From: Paraburkholderia podalyriae
GTDB lineage: Bacteria > Pseudomonadota > Gammaproteobacteria > Burkholderiales > Burkholderiaceae
Direction of reading: 5' to 3'
Assembly (NCBI RefSeq): GCF_014397785.1
Contig: NZ_VZQQ01000028.1
Location: 1 to 64,000 of the forward strand
DNA length: 64,000 nucleotides
In this document: positions 28,061 to 36,732 of the stretch, one piece after another
Numbering within the stretch: the first letter of the stretch is position 1
Layout of the letters: each line of letters opens with the position of its first letter
Translations under genes and position numbers: made by a program
The notes under the pieces: model-generated
What the model was told of the DNA's origin: nothing
Database searches by the model: none
The model's input: only the letters and a program-made list of their open reading frames with translations

Positions 28061-28088
28061 GTAGACCTAGACGTCAATTAGGCACCTG
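28061..28088 (-). promoter_or_regulatory. Probable HxlR operator upstream of the aldehyde dehydrogenase
   Basis: CGTCAATTAGGCACCTG (28072-28088) is the exact reverse complement of CAGGTGCCTAATTGACG at 28641-28657 before the OYE gene. TAGACCTAG stands next to it here and TAGACCTAGG next to the other copy. The shared block contains TTGACG, a likely -35, and both copies are followed by TATACC. The repeat pairs this gene with the HxlR-OYE intergenic region. Confidence 0.6.
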
Positions 28089-28198
28089 GAGTAGCGCTGG
28101 TAGGCTTGAGGATACCGGGTGCCATGGGCCAACCCGTTCGGCAGCAGTCTCCCGGTCGCCCTCACAGGCCTTGGTCGATAGTTCCTGCAGATCACTCG

Positions 28199-28609
28199 TC
28201 AAGCAAACTGCCGAAGTCCTGATCCTTCCGCCAACAGGCTCCCACCGGCCGCCGCGTCGAATGCCTGACGCGCGGCCTCGACCTCGGAAAACTTGACGAG
28301 CGTCCACTCATGCAGTGCCCGCAATGGCGGCTGCAACGTGCGCCCAAGAGGCGTGATCTGATACTGCACCGCCACCGGAGACAGCGAAACGACCGTCCTC
28401 GAGATCAGGCCGTTGCGCTCCAGCCGGCGAAGACTTTGAGTGAGCGCCTTCTGCGTGACGCCTTGGAGGCGCCGCCGGATGGCGTTGAAACGCTGCGGCC
28501 CGTCGTCCAGCACGGCCAGAACCATCATCGACCACTTGTCCGCGATCTGGTCGAAGAGTGCGCGGCTGGGACAGTCAGACGAAAAGCATTTCAGTTCGGG
28601 AACGGGCAT
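28199..28609 (-). CDS. HxlR-family transcriptional regulator
   Basis: A 136-residue winged-helix regulator. It has the early HxlR cysteine region (CFSSDCPS), the helix-turn-helix FNAIRRRLQGVTQKALTQS and RRLERNGLISR. HxlR regulators of this sort often sense quinones, aldehydes or other electrophiles through cysteines. It is divergent from the OYE gene, and the repeated 17-bp element at 28641-28657 and 28072-28088 is a good candidate operator. ATG 28609 follows AAGGAAA. Confidence 0.85.
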   Translation of the reverse strand: MPVPELKCFSSDCPSRALFDQIADKWSMMVLAVLDDGPQRFNAIRRRLQGVTQKALTQSLRRLERNGLISRTVVSLSPVAVQYQITPLGRTLQPPLRALHEWTLVKFSEVEAARQAFDAAAGGSLLAEGSGLRQFA

Positions 28610-28640
28610 CGTGGTTTCCTTCGATAGACCTAGGCGACTT

Positions 28641-28657
28641 CAGGTGCCTAATTGACG
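28641..28657 (+). promoter_or_regulatory. Probable HxlR operator between hxlR-like gene and OYE
   Basis: CAGGTGCCTAATTGACG, an exact inverted copy of 28072-28088. TATACC follows about 15 bp downstream, giving a plausible promoter toward the OYE gene at 28710. The core AGGTGCCT is nearly palindromic. Confidence 0.6.
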
Positions 28658-28709
28658 GCAAGTATCAAACATATACCATGAGGCCACTGTTTGCAACGGA
28701 GCCTCTTCA

Positions 28710-29828
28710 ATGTCTCACCCTGATACCAGCACCCTGTTTCGTCCCTTCTCGATCCGCTCGCTCAACCTGAAGAACCGGATCGTCATGGCCCCGATGACGC
28801 GGCTCTTTGCCCCCGAGGGCGTGCCTGGCGACGCCAATGCCGCCTATTACCGGCGCCGCGCGGAGGGGCGCGTGGGCCTTATTCTGTCCGAAGGGACGGT
28901 CGTTGACCGTCCTGCATCACGCAACGACGGCGGCATTCCCTTGTTTCACGGCGAGGCCGCGCTAGCCGGTTGGAAAGACGTGATCGATGCCGTTCACGAC
29001 GCGGGCGGACGTATGGCGCCCCAAATCTGGCACACCGGTTCCACCCGTTACATCAACAACTGGGAGCCTGATGCGCCGGTCGAGAGCCCATCCGGGCTAA
29101 TCGAGCCCGGCGACCCTCGCGGCGTGGCTATGACCGAAGAGGACATCGCGGATACGGTCGCCGCCTTCGCCAAGGCGGCAAGAGACGCCAAAGCGCTCGG
29201 CTTCGACGCGGTAGAGATCCATGGCGCCCATGGCTATCTGATCGACCAGTTTTTTTGGTCGGGGACCAACCAGCGGACCGATCGCTATGGCGGGCCGACG
29301 GTCAGGGAGCGGTCCCGCTTCGCAAGTGAGATTGTCGCTGCCGTGCGAGACGCCGTCGGTCCGGATTTCCCGATCATCATGCGGTTCAGTCAGTGGAAGC
29401 AGCAGGATTTGAGCGTGCGCGTCGCCGAGACCCCGGCGATCATGGAGGACTGGCTACTGCCGCTGGTTGAAGCCGGCGTCGATCTCCTGCACTGCTCGCA
29501 GCGACGCTTCTGGGAACCCGAGTTTCCTGAGATCGATGGCGAAAATGGGCTAAATTTTGCCGGCTGGGCCAAGAAGGTGACGGGTGCCGCGACGATCAGC
29601 GTCGGATCGGTCGGGCTTGAAAAGGATTTCGCCACCGCCTTTTCCGGCGAGGGATCGACTCCTGCGAGCCTGGACCGTCTCATTGAGCGAATGGAACGCG
29701 ACGAGTTCGATCTGATCGCCGTTGGCCGGGCCATTCTCAACGACCCAAGCTGGGTCAAAAAGGTTGAACACGGCGAATACGGCGCACTAAAAGGGTTCGA
29801 CGCGCAAGCGCTCGCCGAATTGATCTGA
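28710..29828 (+). CDS. Old Yellow Enzyme-family NADH:flavin oxidoreductase
   Basis: A 372-residue FMN barrel enzyme. It has LKNRIVMAPMTR at the start, the HGAHGYLIDQFF active-site segment with paired histidines, SGTNQRTDRYGG and a late phosphate-binding GRAILNDP. OYE enzymes reduce activated alkenes such as enones, nitroalkenes or quinones. It is divergent from the HxlR gene and shares its operator. Together with the SDR and aldehyde dehydrogenase it looks like a response to an unsaturated carbonyl compound. Confidence 0.9.
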   Translation: MSHPDTSTLFRPFSIRSLNLKNRIVMAPMTRLFAPEGVPGDANAAYYRRRAEGRVGLILSEGTVVDRPASRNDGGIPLFHGEAALAGWKDVIDAVHDAGGRMAPQIWHTGSTRYINNWEPDAPVESPSGLIEPGDPRGVAMTEEDIADTVAAFAKAARDAKALGFDAVEIHGAHGYLIDQFFWSGTNQRTDRYGGPTVRERSRFASEIVAAVRDAVGPDFPIIMRFSQWKQQDLSVRVAETPAIMEDWLLPLVEAGVDLLHCSQRRFWEPEFPEIDGENGLNFAGWAKKVTGAATISVGSVGLEKDFATAFSGEGSTPASLDRLIERMERDEFDLIAVGRAILNDPSWVKKVEHGEYGALKGFDAQALAELI

Positions 29829-29837
29829 TGGCGAGTT

Positions 29838-29870
29838 CGAGGACGGGAACATTCTTCGAGCCCGTCCTCG
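29838..29870 (+). terminator. Terminator-like hairpin after OYE
   Basis: CGAGGACGGG (29838-29847) pairs perfectly with CCCGTCCTCG (29861-29870) around a 13-base loop, 10 bp behind the OYE stop. Confidence 0.65.
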
Positions 29871-29900
29871 TCGTTATTCGAACTTCACCGTTTCATATGG

Positions 29901-30671
29901 ATGATGGAAATGACCAACCTTTTGGACTACACGGATAAAGTTGCGTTGATCACCGGTGGCGCTACGGGGATCGGACAAGCGACCGCGAAAGCGTTCGCCG
30001 CCCAAGGCGCGAAGGTCGTGATCGGAGACGTCAACGAGGGCGCGACCGAAACCGTCGCGCAGATCAAGCGGGCTGGCGGTGAGGCCTTGTTCGTGCGGAC
30101 CGACGTAAGCGATCCTGCTTCAGTCGAAGCCCTCGTCAAGGCCACGGTCGACACCTACGGCCGCCTCGACTGCGCGTTCAACAACGCCGGCATCCTGCCG
30201 ACAGCCACCCCCCTCGCCGAAATGTCGGTCGAGGACTTCGACAAGGTCATCTCAATCGACTTGCGGGGCGTGTTTCTCTGCCTCAAGTACCAGATTGCGC
30301 ACATGCTGAAGGCGGGGGGCGGCTCGATCGTCAACACCGCCTCAGTGGCCGGGCTGATCGCCGGCCGGAACACGTCTTCCTACGTCGCCGCCAAGCATGG
30401 CGTGATCGGTCTTACAAAGGCAGCCGCGCTTGATTATGCCACTCAGGGCATCCGCGTGAATGCCATCGCTCCTGGCCTGGTCGCCACTGCCATGACCCAA
30501 GGCTGGTTGGAAGACGCTGAGTTCAGTCAAAGATTGTTGCAGACCATCCCGCTCGCCCGCCCAGCGCAGCCTGAGGAAATGTCTGGCATCGTGCTTTTCC
30601 TCAACTCATCCCAAGCGTCGTTCATCACGGGGCAGACCTTCACCGTCGATGGCGGGCAAGTCCCACGCTGA
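29901..30671 (+). CDS. Short-chain dehydrogenase/reductase (SDR)
   Basis: A 256-residue classical SDR with TGGATGIG, NNAGIL, NTASVAG and the catalytic YVAAKHG segment, plus the usual C-terminal FITGQTFTVDGG. Several ATGs lie at the start (29901, 29904 and 29910); no ribosome-binding site clearly decides. It follows OYE after a terminator-like hairpin, so it may have its own promoter or receive read-through. Probably reduces or oxidises a carbonyl/alcohol in the same pathway as OYE. Confidence 0.85.
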   Translation: MMEMTNLLDYTDKVALITGGATGIGQATAKAFAAQGAKVVIGDVNEGATETVAQIKRAGGEALFVRTDVSDPASVEALVKATVDTYGRLDCAFNNAGILPTATPLAEMSVEDFDKVISIDLRGVFLCLKYQIAHMLKAGGGSIVNTASVAGLIAGRNTSSYVAAKHGVIGLTKAAALDYATQGIRVNAIAPGLVATAMTQGWLEDAEFSQRLLQTIPLARPAQPEEMSGIVLFLNSSQASFITGQTFTVDGGQVPR

Positions 30672-30718
30672 TCGCGGTGCCGCCCGTTATCGAGAATCCC
30701 GAGGCGTCGATGACTGGG

Positions 30719-30771
30719 TCGCGGAACTGAACCGCCCGACCAGATAGGTCGAGCGAAACCCGGTTCCGCGA
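30719..30771. terminator. Inverted repeat between convergent SDR and GMC genes
   Basis: TCGCGGAAC (30719-30727) pairs with GTTCCGCGA (30763-30771). The loop is long, so termination for both directions is possible but not certain. Confidence 0.4.
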
Positions 30772-30776
30772 TCTCG

Positions 30777-32405
30777 TTATCGCGAACGCCGGGACCCTTT
30801 GCGAATGGTATCGGCAGCCTTCTCTCCAATCATGATAGCGACCGCATTCGTGTTGGTGCTCGGCAGCCTCGGCATCACCGATGCGTCGGCAATGCGAAGA
30901 CGCGCCACCCCTTTCACGCGAAGTTGCGGATCGACGACGGCATCTGCTCCCGTCCCCATACGGCAGGTTCCCACCGGATGATAGGCCGGGGCCGTCTTCC
31001 TGCGAACGAAATCTTCCCACGCCTCATCCGTTGTCGGCACAGAAGGCGGCTGCCGGTTGCCGACCACCAGCGAACGCAGGGCGGCAGTGTTGAAGATTTT
31101 GTCGATCAACTTCATACCGTCGACCAAGGTGTCGACGTCGCGCTGATCACCGAGTAGTTGATGCGCGATGTGCGGCCGCTTGTGGGCATCCAGCAAGATA
31201 CGTCCGCGACTCTCAGGATGACAGACCGTCGCCATGATCATGATCGCCGGCTCCTTTGGGATTGCCGCACTGACGGAAGACACGGTGTCCGGCTCAATGT
31301 CATAAGTGAGCGGCAGGAAGTGAAGCTGAACGTCCGGCTCGCTGAGTTCGTCGCGCGTCCGGGCGAGCCCCATGGCCTGAACGGCTGGCGCGGAGAACGG
31401 TCCCTTTCGCCTCATCAAAAAGCGCATCATATGGCCGGCCATATGATGCGGGCCAACTTGACTATTCAACGTCGGGACCCGGACGCGTTTGTTCTGACCA
31501 ACGCACGGATGCTCCTGGAGATGGCGGCCCACGTGCTGGTTATCGTGAACCACCCGAATCCCCTTGGATTGAAGATAATCCCCAGGGCCGATACCGGAGC
31601 GCATCAACAGTGCGGGCGTCCCCATGGCGCCGGCGCAAACGATAATCTCGGCCGCCGCATCTGCTCTCATGCGTAATCCGTCACGGATGAGCGTGACACC
31701 GACGGCTTGCCCGCCTTCCGTGTGGATTGTCTCCACTTCGGCATTTGTAATGATCTCCAGATTGGGCCGCGTGCGAGTCGGACGCAAATACGCTTTTTCT
31801 GTGCTACATCGCCAGCCGTTGCGTTGTGAAGCTTGCGTAAGGAAAGCACCCTCCATCTCGCCGCCGTTATAGTCCGTAAGCATCGGCAAGCCCGCTTCGT
31901 TGCAGCCTTCGAGAAAATTCTGGCAAAGCGGATGGAAGTCGCGCATCGGCGATACCGACAGGGGGCCGTTTGCGCCGCGCGCGCGACTGAGCGGTCCCGA
32001 CCACGTCTCCGAACGCAGAAAATAGGGCATCACGTCTTCGAAGCCCCATCCCGTCGCGCCCGATTCCGCCCAATAGTCGAAATCGCGCTTCGTGCCACGA
32101 ATGTAGACCTGACCGTTAATCGAACTGCCTCCGCCCAAGAGCTTTCCCGCCGGCCAGAGGAAGCGCCGGCCGTTGATCGAGGGATCGGGTTCCTGGTAGT
32201 AGCACCAATCGAATTTCTTGTTTGCCACGAGTTTGGCGAAGCCAATCGGCATCTGCACCAACAAGGATCTTGCCGTTCCCCCCGCTTCGATTAGCAAAAC
32301 GCGTTTGCCCGGATCTTCCGACAACCGGTTCGCCAGTACGGCGCCAGCGCTCCCGCCACCAACGATGATGTAGTCCGCCTTCATTGCAGTCTTCGTGCCG
32401 ACCAT
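30777..32405 (-). CDS. GMC-family oxidoreductase (alcohol/choline dehydrogenase type)
   Basis: A 542-residue FAD-dependent alcohol oxidoreductase. It has the ADP-binding motif IIVGGGSAGAVLANRLSE, the GMC signature GGGSSINGQVYIRG, the catalytic histidine in HPVGTCRMG and a C-terminal STNTNA asparagine. ATG 32405 is preferred because GAGGAGG lies 8 bp upstream; the frame is open to 32450. A regulon operator and promoter point at it from 32573-32612. It could oxidise a hydroxy-acid produced after ring opening, in the manner of 6-hydroxyhexanoate dehydrogenation; the substrate is inferred. Confidence 0.88.
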   Translation of the reverse strand: MVGTKTAMKADYIIVGGGSAGAVLANRLSEDPGKRVLLIEAGGTARSLLVQMPIGFAKLVANKKFDWCYYQEPDPSINGRRFLWPAGKLLGGGSSINGQVYIRGTKRDFDYWAESGATGWGFEDVMPYFLRSETWSGPLSRARGANGPLSVSPMRDFHPLCQNFLEGCNEAGLPMLTDYNGGEMEGAFLTQASQRNGWRCSTEKAYLRPTRTRPNLEIITNAEVETIHTEGGQAVGVTLIRDGLRMRADAAAEIIVCAGAMGTPALLMRSGIGPGDYLQSKGIRVVHDNQHVGRHLQEHPCVGQNKRVRVPTLNSQVGPHHMAGHMMRFLMRRKGPFSAPAVQAMGLARTRDELSEPDVQLHFLPLTYDIEPDTVSSVSAAIPKEPAIMIMATVCHPESRGRILLDAHKRPHIAHQLLGDQRDVDTLVDGMKLIDKIFNTAALRSLVVGNRQPPSVPTTDEAWEDFVRRKTAPAYHPVGTCRMGTGADAVVDPQLRVKGVARLRIADASVMPRLPSTNTNAVAIMIGEKAADTIRKGSRRSR

Positions 32406-32572
32406 TCCTTCAGCCTCCTCGTTGTTGTCACAGAACTCTCTTCGAGACAAATCCTGGGGGCTCTCGGCACCACGACGTCGATGAGGACTATACGAGTCCT
32501 GGAGACTAAGGCGCGAGAGCCAGATCGTGCTGCGGCATCGCAGTAATTTGCAGGCTCGACCGTTAGGTAGCT

Positions 32573-32612
32573 ATTAAAGGCTATTTGCGGATTTAAGTAA
32601 ATTCAAATTCAC
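32573..32612 (-). promoter_or_regulatory. Operator-promoter for the GMC oxidoreductase
   Basis: Palindrome GTAAATTCAAATTCAC (32597-32612). Reading on the minus strand it ends in TTTACT (32596-32601), then 17 bp, then TTTAAT (32573-32578). The stretch 32566-32585 matches 41596-41615 in reverse over most of 20 bases, so the two promoters share a core beyond the operator. The rest of the 549-bp gap up to the porin gene holds only the operators at 32783-32821. Confidence 0.68.
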
Positions 32613-32782
32613 ATCTAGTTTACCCGGACCGCGGGGTCGATAAGGCGCACCGAGTTTCTGCTGTGCCGAGGCGAAAAATCGGATATTAGTGGCGCCTCAG
32701 CGGTGTATCGCTCAAGCGCGGCACCGCAGGCAATCCCCCTCCTGTCTGCACGGAATCCAGATGGATACCGGGTGAATACTGT

Positions 32783-32822
32783 GTAAATCACAATTTACCT
32801 ATAAGGTGAGTCATGGTTTACT
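32783..32822 (+). promoter_or_regulatory. Tandem operators before the broken porin
   Basis: GTAAATCACAATTTAC (32783-32798) and GTGAGTCATGGTTTAC (32806-32821) are 23 bp apart. TTTACC (32794-32799) is followed after 17 bp by TTTACT (32817-32822), which may serve as the -10. The promoter region remains although the gene behind it is dead. Confidence 0.65.
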
Positions 32823-32954
32823 TTTCCGGCGCTATTCAAGTTGCCGCACCACAGCGCTCATGCTTTGCCGGTCCTTGATTCGTTGCGCGGCCGCTTCCTT
32901 GAACTCTGTCGCGCACATCGGGTGACTAACTACAAAGTACAAAGGAGACTCAGG

Positions 32955-34037
32955 ATGCCCCAGCAACAAAAATCGATGACCGGGCAACGAAAATTTGCGC
33001 TCAAGGTGTGTGCCGTGGCGGCTGGCGTTGTTTTTCCTGGCATGGCGCACGCGCAGAGCAGCGTGCACGTGTACGGTATCGTCGACGGCGGTTTGATCTA
33101 CACCAGCAAGCATTCTCCGGCGCTGGGGTTGCCAAACGAAGGTCGCCAGGTCTCATTTACTGATAGCGGTCTCTCGCCGTCGATTTTCGGCATGCAGGGT
33201 ATTGGGGATATGGGTGGTGGGCTCGGGGCGGAGTTCAAGCTCGAGAGCGGTTTCAACGTCGCCAACGGCGGCTATAACAATTCGAACGGCAATTTCTTCG
33301 GTCGTCAGGCGTACGTCGGGCTGACGAGCCGGTGGGGTAAAGTCGATGCGGGCTTGCAATTCTCCCCGTTCTTCCTTGCCACGTATGACCTCGATCCTCG
33401 CGGCCTGTCGCAAACGGGCAGCAGTCAGATCATGTACCTGGACAACGTAATTGCGACCGGTATCCTTACGCCCAATGCCGTGTCGTATACGAGCCCTCGT
33501 GTCGATGGCTTCCAGGCCAGTGCGCTGCTTTCGCTCGGCGGTGTGGCGGGCGACTTCAAGAGAATGGCCGGCAGTACTCGGGCAGCCTGAAGTACGACAA
33601 CGGCACCTTCATGGCGAGCGCCTCGTAACTCAACGCACACGCGAGCACGGGCAGCGCGCTGATAACCCCGATACCGACGCAGTTGCCGGAGTCGTTCCAG
33701 GGCATGCAGTTCGGTGCGTCGTATAAGGTCGGCAAACTGACTGCGAAGGTGTCGTTCGTCAACTACAAGGTTGGCGCCGTATCGAACGATGTCTACGGCG
33801 CCTGGATGTTCTGGCGTTGCCACAGCTCGATCTCAACGGCGGCGTCTGGTATGAGGATCAGCGCCACGAGTCAACCAACCACTCGTTGCTCGCAGCCCTT
33901 GGGGCGTCGTTCTATCTGTCGAGCCGCACCACGCTCTATGGCCCGCAGCGGAAACCGGCTTGTCGGTCAGCGATGCGCTGTGGGGTGCAACGGGAACAAC
34001 AACGGGTGTAACGGTCGGGATCCGCCACGTCTTCTAA
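32955..34037 (+). pseudogene. Outer-membrane porin, frameshifted
   Basis: The first 212 codons are a normal porin: leader ending GMAHAQSS, then VHVYGIVDGG, GMQGIGDMGGGLGAEFKLE and GNFFGRQAYVGL. The frame is then lost around 33575 (YSGSLKYDNGTF continues in another frame), stops at TAA near 33626, resumes as FQGMQFGASYKVGKL, shifts again near 33803 (LDLNGGVWYEDQ) and finishes in a third frame with GVTVGIRHVF at 34037. At least three lesions make it inactive. Full length would have been about 360 residues. Operator and leader are intact, so the damage looks fairly recent. Confidence 0.88.
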
Positions 34038-34116
34038 ATTGCGACGCAGCGCCGGCCAAAGGGAGGCGAGGCGCTCTCGCATAATGCGCCACCGGGTGTC
34101 GTGTTCGCCACGACGA

Positions 34117-34236
34117 ACACCGATCGCCCACCTCGCCGAAATCGCGGAATTGATCGCGCCGCGCGGGCGCATTGCGTTGATCGACGCTCCAACCCTAACC
34201 CCCGAGTTCGCCCGGCGGCGAGGCCTTTGCGTTTAG
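34117..34236 (+). pseudogene. Zinc-type alcohol dehydrogenase (quinone reductase-like), C-terminal scrap
   Basis: The peptide PIAHLAEIAELIAPRGRIAL matches the stretch near the C-terminus of MDR-family alcohol dehydrogenases that normally reads as a loop before the final strand. No start, no NAD motif and no catalytic domain are nearby. A remnant of a second alcohol dehydrogenase in this degradative block is the likeliest reading. Confidence 0.5.
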
Positions 34237-34251
34237 GCGCTTTCTCCGGCG

Positions 34252-34929
34252 TCAATCGATCCAGGTCACCACTTCGTCGAGTGGAGCACGTCCCGTCCTG
34301 AAATTGTTCGCTGCGTGAGCGGTGTCTTCGTAGCCGAAAGAGACGCCCACCACCACGTTTCTATCGTCCGAAATACCCAGATGGGAACGTATGAACTGTG
34401 GATAGGAGGCCAACGCTGCTTGCGGCGCAGAGGCTACTCCAAGATCCTGTGCCGCAAGAATGAAGTTCGCCAGGTAGGCGCCGGCGTCGACGGCACCGTA
34501 CGTCCCGAGACAACGGTGGGTCGTGATGATTGCCACGTGTGGAGCGCCAAAAAAACGGAAGTTCTCCAGCGTTTGACGCGCCGAACCTTCACGATCGCCC
34601 TTTTTGACGCCCACGCTTTCATAGAGCCGCCAGCCGCATTCCCGACGGCGATCTCTCAAGACACCTTCATAGGACTGCGGAAATTCAAAGTCGGGCGCAA
34701 TCGGCTCGTTTTTCTGCGCGAAGCGGGTGTACGCCTCCCGGAACGCATCGGCGGCGTCACCCGACACGATGGTCACCTGCCAGGGCTGCACGTTGCCCCA
34801 CGAAGGTGATTGCTGCGCCGCTTCCAGGATGGACTCGATTGTGCTGCGCGCGACGGGAGTCGGCAGAAACGCTCTGCAGGTGTGTCGACGAGAAATCAAG
34901 TCGTTCAGTGTGTTGGGCGGGTTGGTCAT
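34252..34929 (-). CDS. Nitroreductase-family flavoprotein
   Basis: A 225-residue FMN-dependent nitroreductase-family protein. It opens with LNDLISRRHTCRAFLPTPV (the FMN-phosphate-binding arginines), has AAQQSPSWGNVQPWQV and ends with a typical FGYEDTAHAANNFRTGRAPL segment. Such enzymes reduce nitro groups, quinones or enones, or act as flavin reductases. ATG 34929 is used; the frame is open to 35067. A perfect regulon palindrome lies at 34953-34968, only 24 bp upstream of the start. As a possible flavin reductase it could serve the flavoprotein at 11283; that is speculative. Confidence 0.83.
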   Translation of the reverse strand: MTNPPNTLNDLISRRHTCRAFLPTPVARSTIESILEAAQQSPSWGNVQPWQVTIVSGDAADAFREAYTRFAQKNEPIAPDFEFPQSYEGVLRDRRRECGWRLYESVGVKKGDREGSARQTLENFRFFGAPHVAIITTHRCLGTYGAVDAGAYLANFILAAQDLGVASAPQAALASYPQFIRSHLGISDDRNVVVGVSFGYEDTAHAANNFRTGRAPLDEVVTWID

Positions 34930-34952
34930 GATGCTGATGATGGCTGTTAAAA

Positions 34953-34968
34953 GTAAATTGCAATTTAC
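34953..34968. promoter_or_regulatory. Perfect palindromic operator before the nitroreductase
   Basis: GTAAATTGCAATTTAC is identical to its own reverse complement, the most symmetrical copy of the regulon motif. It lies 24 bp upstream of the nitroreductase start, and no good -10 follows 17 bp away in either direction, so it may block an upstream promoter rather than overlap its -35. Confidence 0.65.
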
Positions 34969-35027
34969 ACGCAAACATGGGCCGATGCAACGGAGCTGCC
35001 AATGACGATGTGGTAGGGTTTTCCATG

Positions 35028-35068
35028 GTAATTCCAAATTTACTTTTAAGGAAGGATGGTGAGACAAT
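35028..35068 (+). promoter_or_regulatory. Operator-promoter for the second acyl-CoA ligase
   Basis: GTAATTCCAAATTTAC (35028-35043) overlaps TTTACT (35039-35044); GACAAT (35063-35068) follows after 18 bp as a fair -10. It faces the ligase at 35197 and lies about 60 bp from the nitroreductase operator, forming a divergent control region. Confidence 0.6.
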
Positions 35069-35196
35069 TCGCTGTGGAAGCGGGCAGGCTCGCGGCAAAC
35101 ACCTTTCGGTTTCGGATGTGCGGCGAGGCTTCGGCCATGAATCCGTCTGCTTATTCCGACTGAGTTCTTCAGTTTTTAGACCATGGAGCGCCATTT

Positions 35197-36732
35197 ATGA
35201 TGTCGACGGCAGCGCTGCGCAGAGCGGCGAGCATTTGTCCAAAAGGGCTGGCCATTTCCAGTGGTGAGGAACGGCGCACCTGGCCCGAGCTGTTGGGACG
35301 AGTCTCAGCGCTGGCTGGCGCCCTGCAAGCTGCGGGGCTCGAGCGCGGTGATCGCGTAGCCACGCTGGCGAGGAATTCTCCTCGCTATTTTGAACTCCTG
35401 ATGGCGATTTGGTGGGCGGGCGGAGTGATTGTTCCCCTCAACACGCGTTTGGCCTTCGAGGAGCTTCGCCACATCGTGGAGCACTCTGATTCCATGCTGC
35501 TGTTCAGCGACGAGTCGTTCGAGGAGTTCGGAACGCGGATGGCTGAGGTTCTGCCGTCTCTAAAAGAATTCGTCTGCTTCGACAACGCGCGGTATGCGGC
35601 AATGATCGAACACCCGCGTATCGAGGATGCTTGCGGTGACCTCAATTCGCTAGCCGGGATCTGCTACACAGGGGGGACGACCGGACTGCCCAAGGGCGTG
35701 GAGTTGACGCACCTGAACTTCAGCTTCGCCGCGATGAGCCTGCATCGCGAACTCGGGTACAACCAGGACACGGTCTATCTCCATTCGACACCGATGTTCC
35801 ATTTGGGAGATCTTGCGAACGGGCTGGCTGTGACGCTTGGCGGCGGCACGCACAGCTTCATAGCGCAATTCAAGCCGGAGATTTTCTATCGGCGCCTGCG
35901 TGACGATGGTGTCACGCACGTTCAACTCGTCCCAACGATGGTTGCGATGGTCCTGGACGGCCCCGAGCGCGATGATGAGCTTCTATCTCGAGTTCGCTCG
36001 ATCCAGTACGGTGCTGCTCCAATATCGCAGGCGTTGCTTGCTCGAATGCTGCAGGCCTTTCCCAATGCGCGGATCAACCAGTTCTATGGAATGACCGAGG
36101 CATGCGGGGGCATTTGTAGCTTGCCCCCCGACCGGCACGTCTTGAGCGGCCCCAAGGCGGGAAAGCTGAAGTCGGCAGGGCAGGCGTTGCCCGGCTTTGA
36201 GATCCGTATTAGGAGCGATCAATCTCGCCCATGCAAGCCGGGGGAAGCGGGCGAGATCCTGCTGCGCGGCCCCGCTATCATGCGCGGTTATTGGAAGGCG
36301 CCTGAGAAGACCGCCCAGACGTTTGTCGACGGTTGGCTCTGTTCCGGTGATGCGGGTTATCTAGACGAGGACGGTTTTCTGTTCATCGTTGATCGGATCA
36401 AGGACATGATCATCAGTGGTGGCGAGAACATCTATTGCGCCGAAGTCGAGAACGCTTTGGCCTCGCACCCTTTGGTGGAGGCTTGCGCCGTGCTCGGTCT
36501 GCCCGATGAGCGCTGGGGAGATCGGGTTCATGCAGCGGTTGTTCCGAAACCTGGCGCGATTTTGAATATCGCGGAACTGGACGCGCATTGCCGGGCGCAG
36601 ATTGCCGGCTACAAAGTCCCACGCAGTTACGACATCCGCAGCGAGCCGTTACCACTTTCAAGTATCGGCAAAGTTCAAAAGAACCAACTGCGGGAAGAGT
36701 GGCTTGCCGCTGAAAAAAGCAGAGCCGGTTAA
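35197..36732 (+). CDS. Acyl-CoA ligase (AMP-forming), second paralogue
   Basis: A 511-residue adenylate-forming ligase with the P-loop YTGGTTGLPKGVE, FYGMTEACGG, SGDAGYLDEDGFLF, VDRIKDMIISGGENIY and the C-terminal lysine of SIGKVQKNQLREEW. It is a close paralogue of the ligase at 9101-10630, and both are in the palindrome regulon. Two ligases suggest that two acids, perhaps the starting compound and a ring-opened product, are activated. ATG 35197 sits after GGAGCG. Confidence 0.9.
   Translation: MMSTAALRRAASICPKGLAISSGEERRTWPELLGRVSALAGALQAAGLERGDRVATLARNSPRYFELLMAIWWAGGVIVPLNTRLAFEELRHIVEHSDSMLLFSDESFEEFGTRMAEVLPSLKEFVCFDNARYAAMIEHPRIEDACGDLNSLAGICYTGGTTGLPKGVELTHLNFSFAAMSLHRELGYNQDTVYLHSTPMFHLGDLANGLAVTLGGGTHSFIAQFKPEIFYRRLRDDGVTHVQLVPTMVAMVLDGPERDDELLSRVRSIQYGAAPISQALLARMLQAFPNARINQFYGMTEACGGICSLPPDRHVLSGPKAGKLKSAGQALPGFEIRIRSDQSRPCKPGEAGEILLRGPAIMRGYWKAPEKTAQTFVDGWLCSGDAGYLDEDGFLFIVDRIKDMIISGGENIYCAEVENALASHPLVEACAVLGLPDERWGDRVHAAVVPKPGAILNIAELDAHCRAQIAGYKVPRSYDIRSEPLPLSSIGKVQKNQLREEWLAAEKSRAG

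Noticed and set aside
26235..28064. A 609-codon open frame on the plus strand
   Set aside because: It is the antisense shadow of the aldehyde dehydrogenase and the F420-like gene. Its composition is arginine/histidine-rich and it has no family motif.
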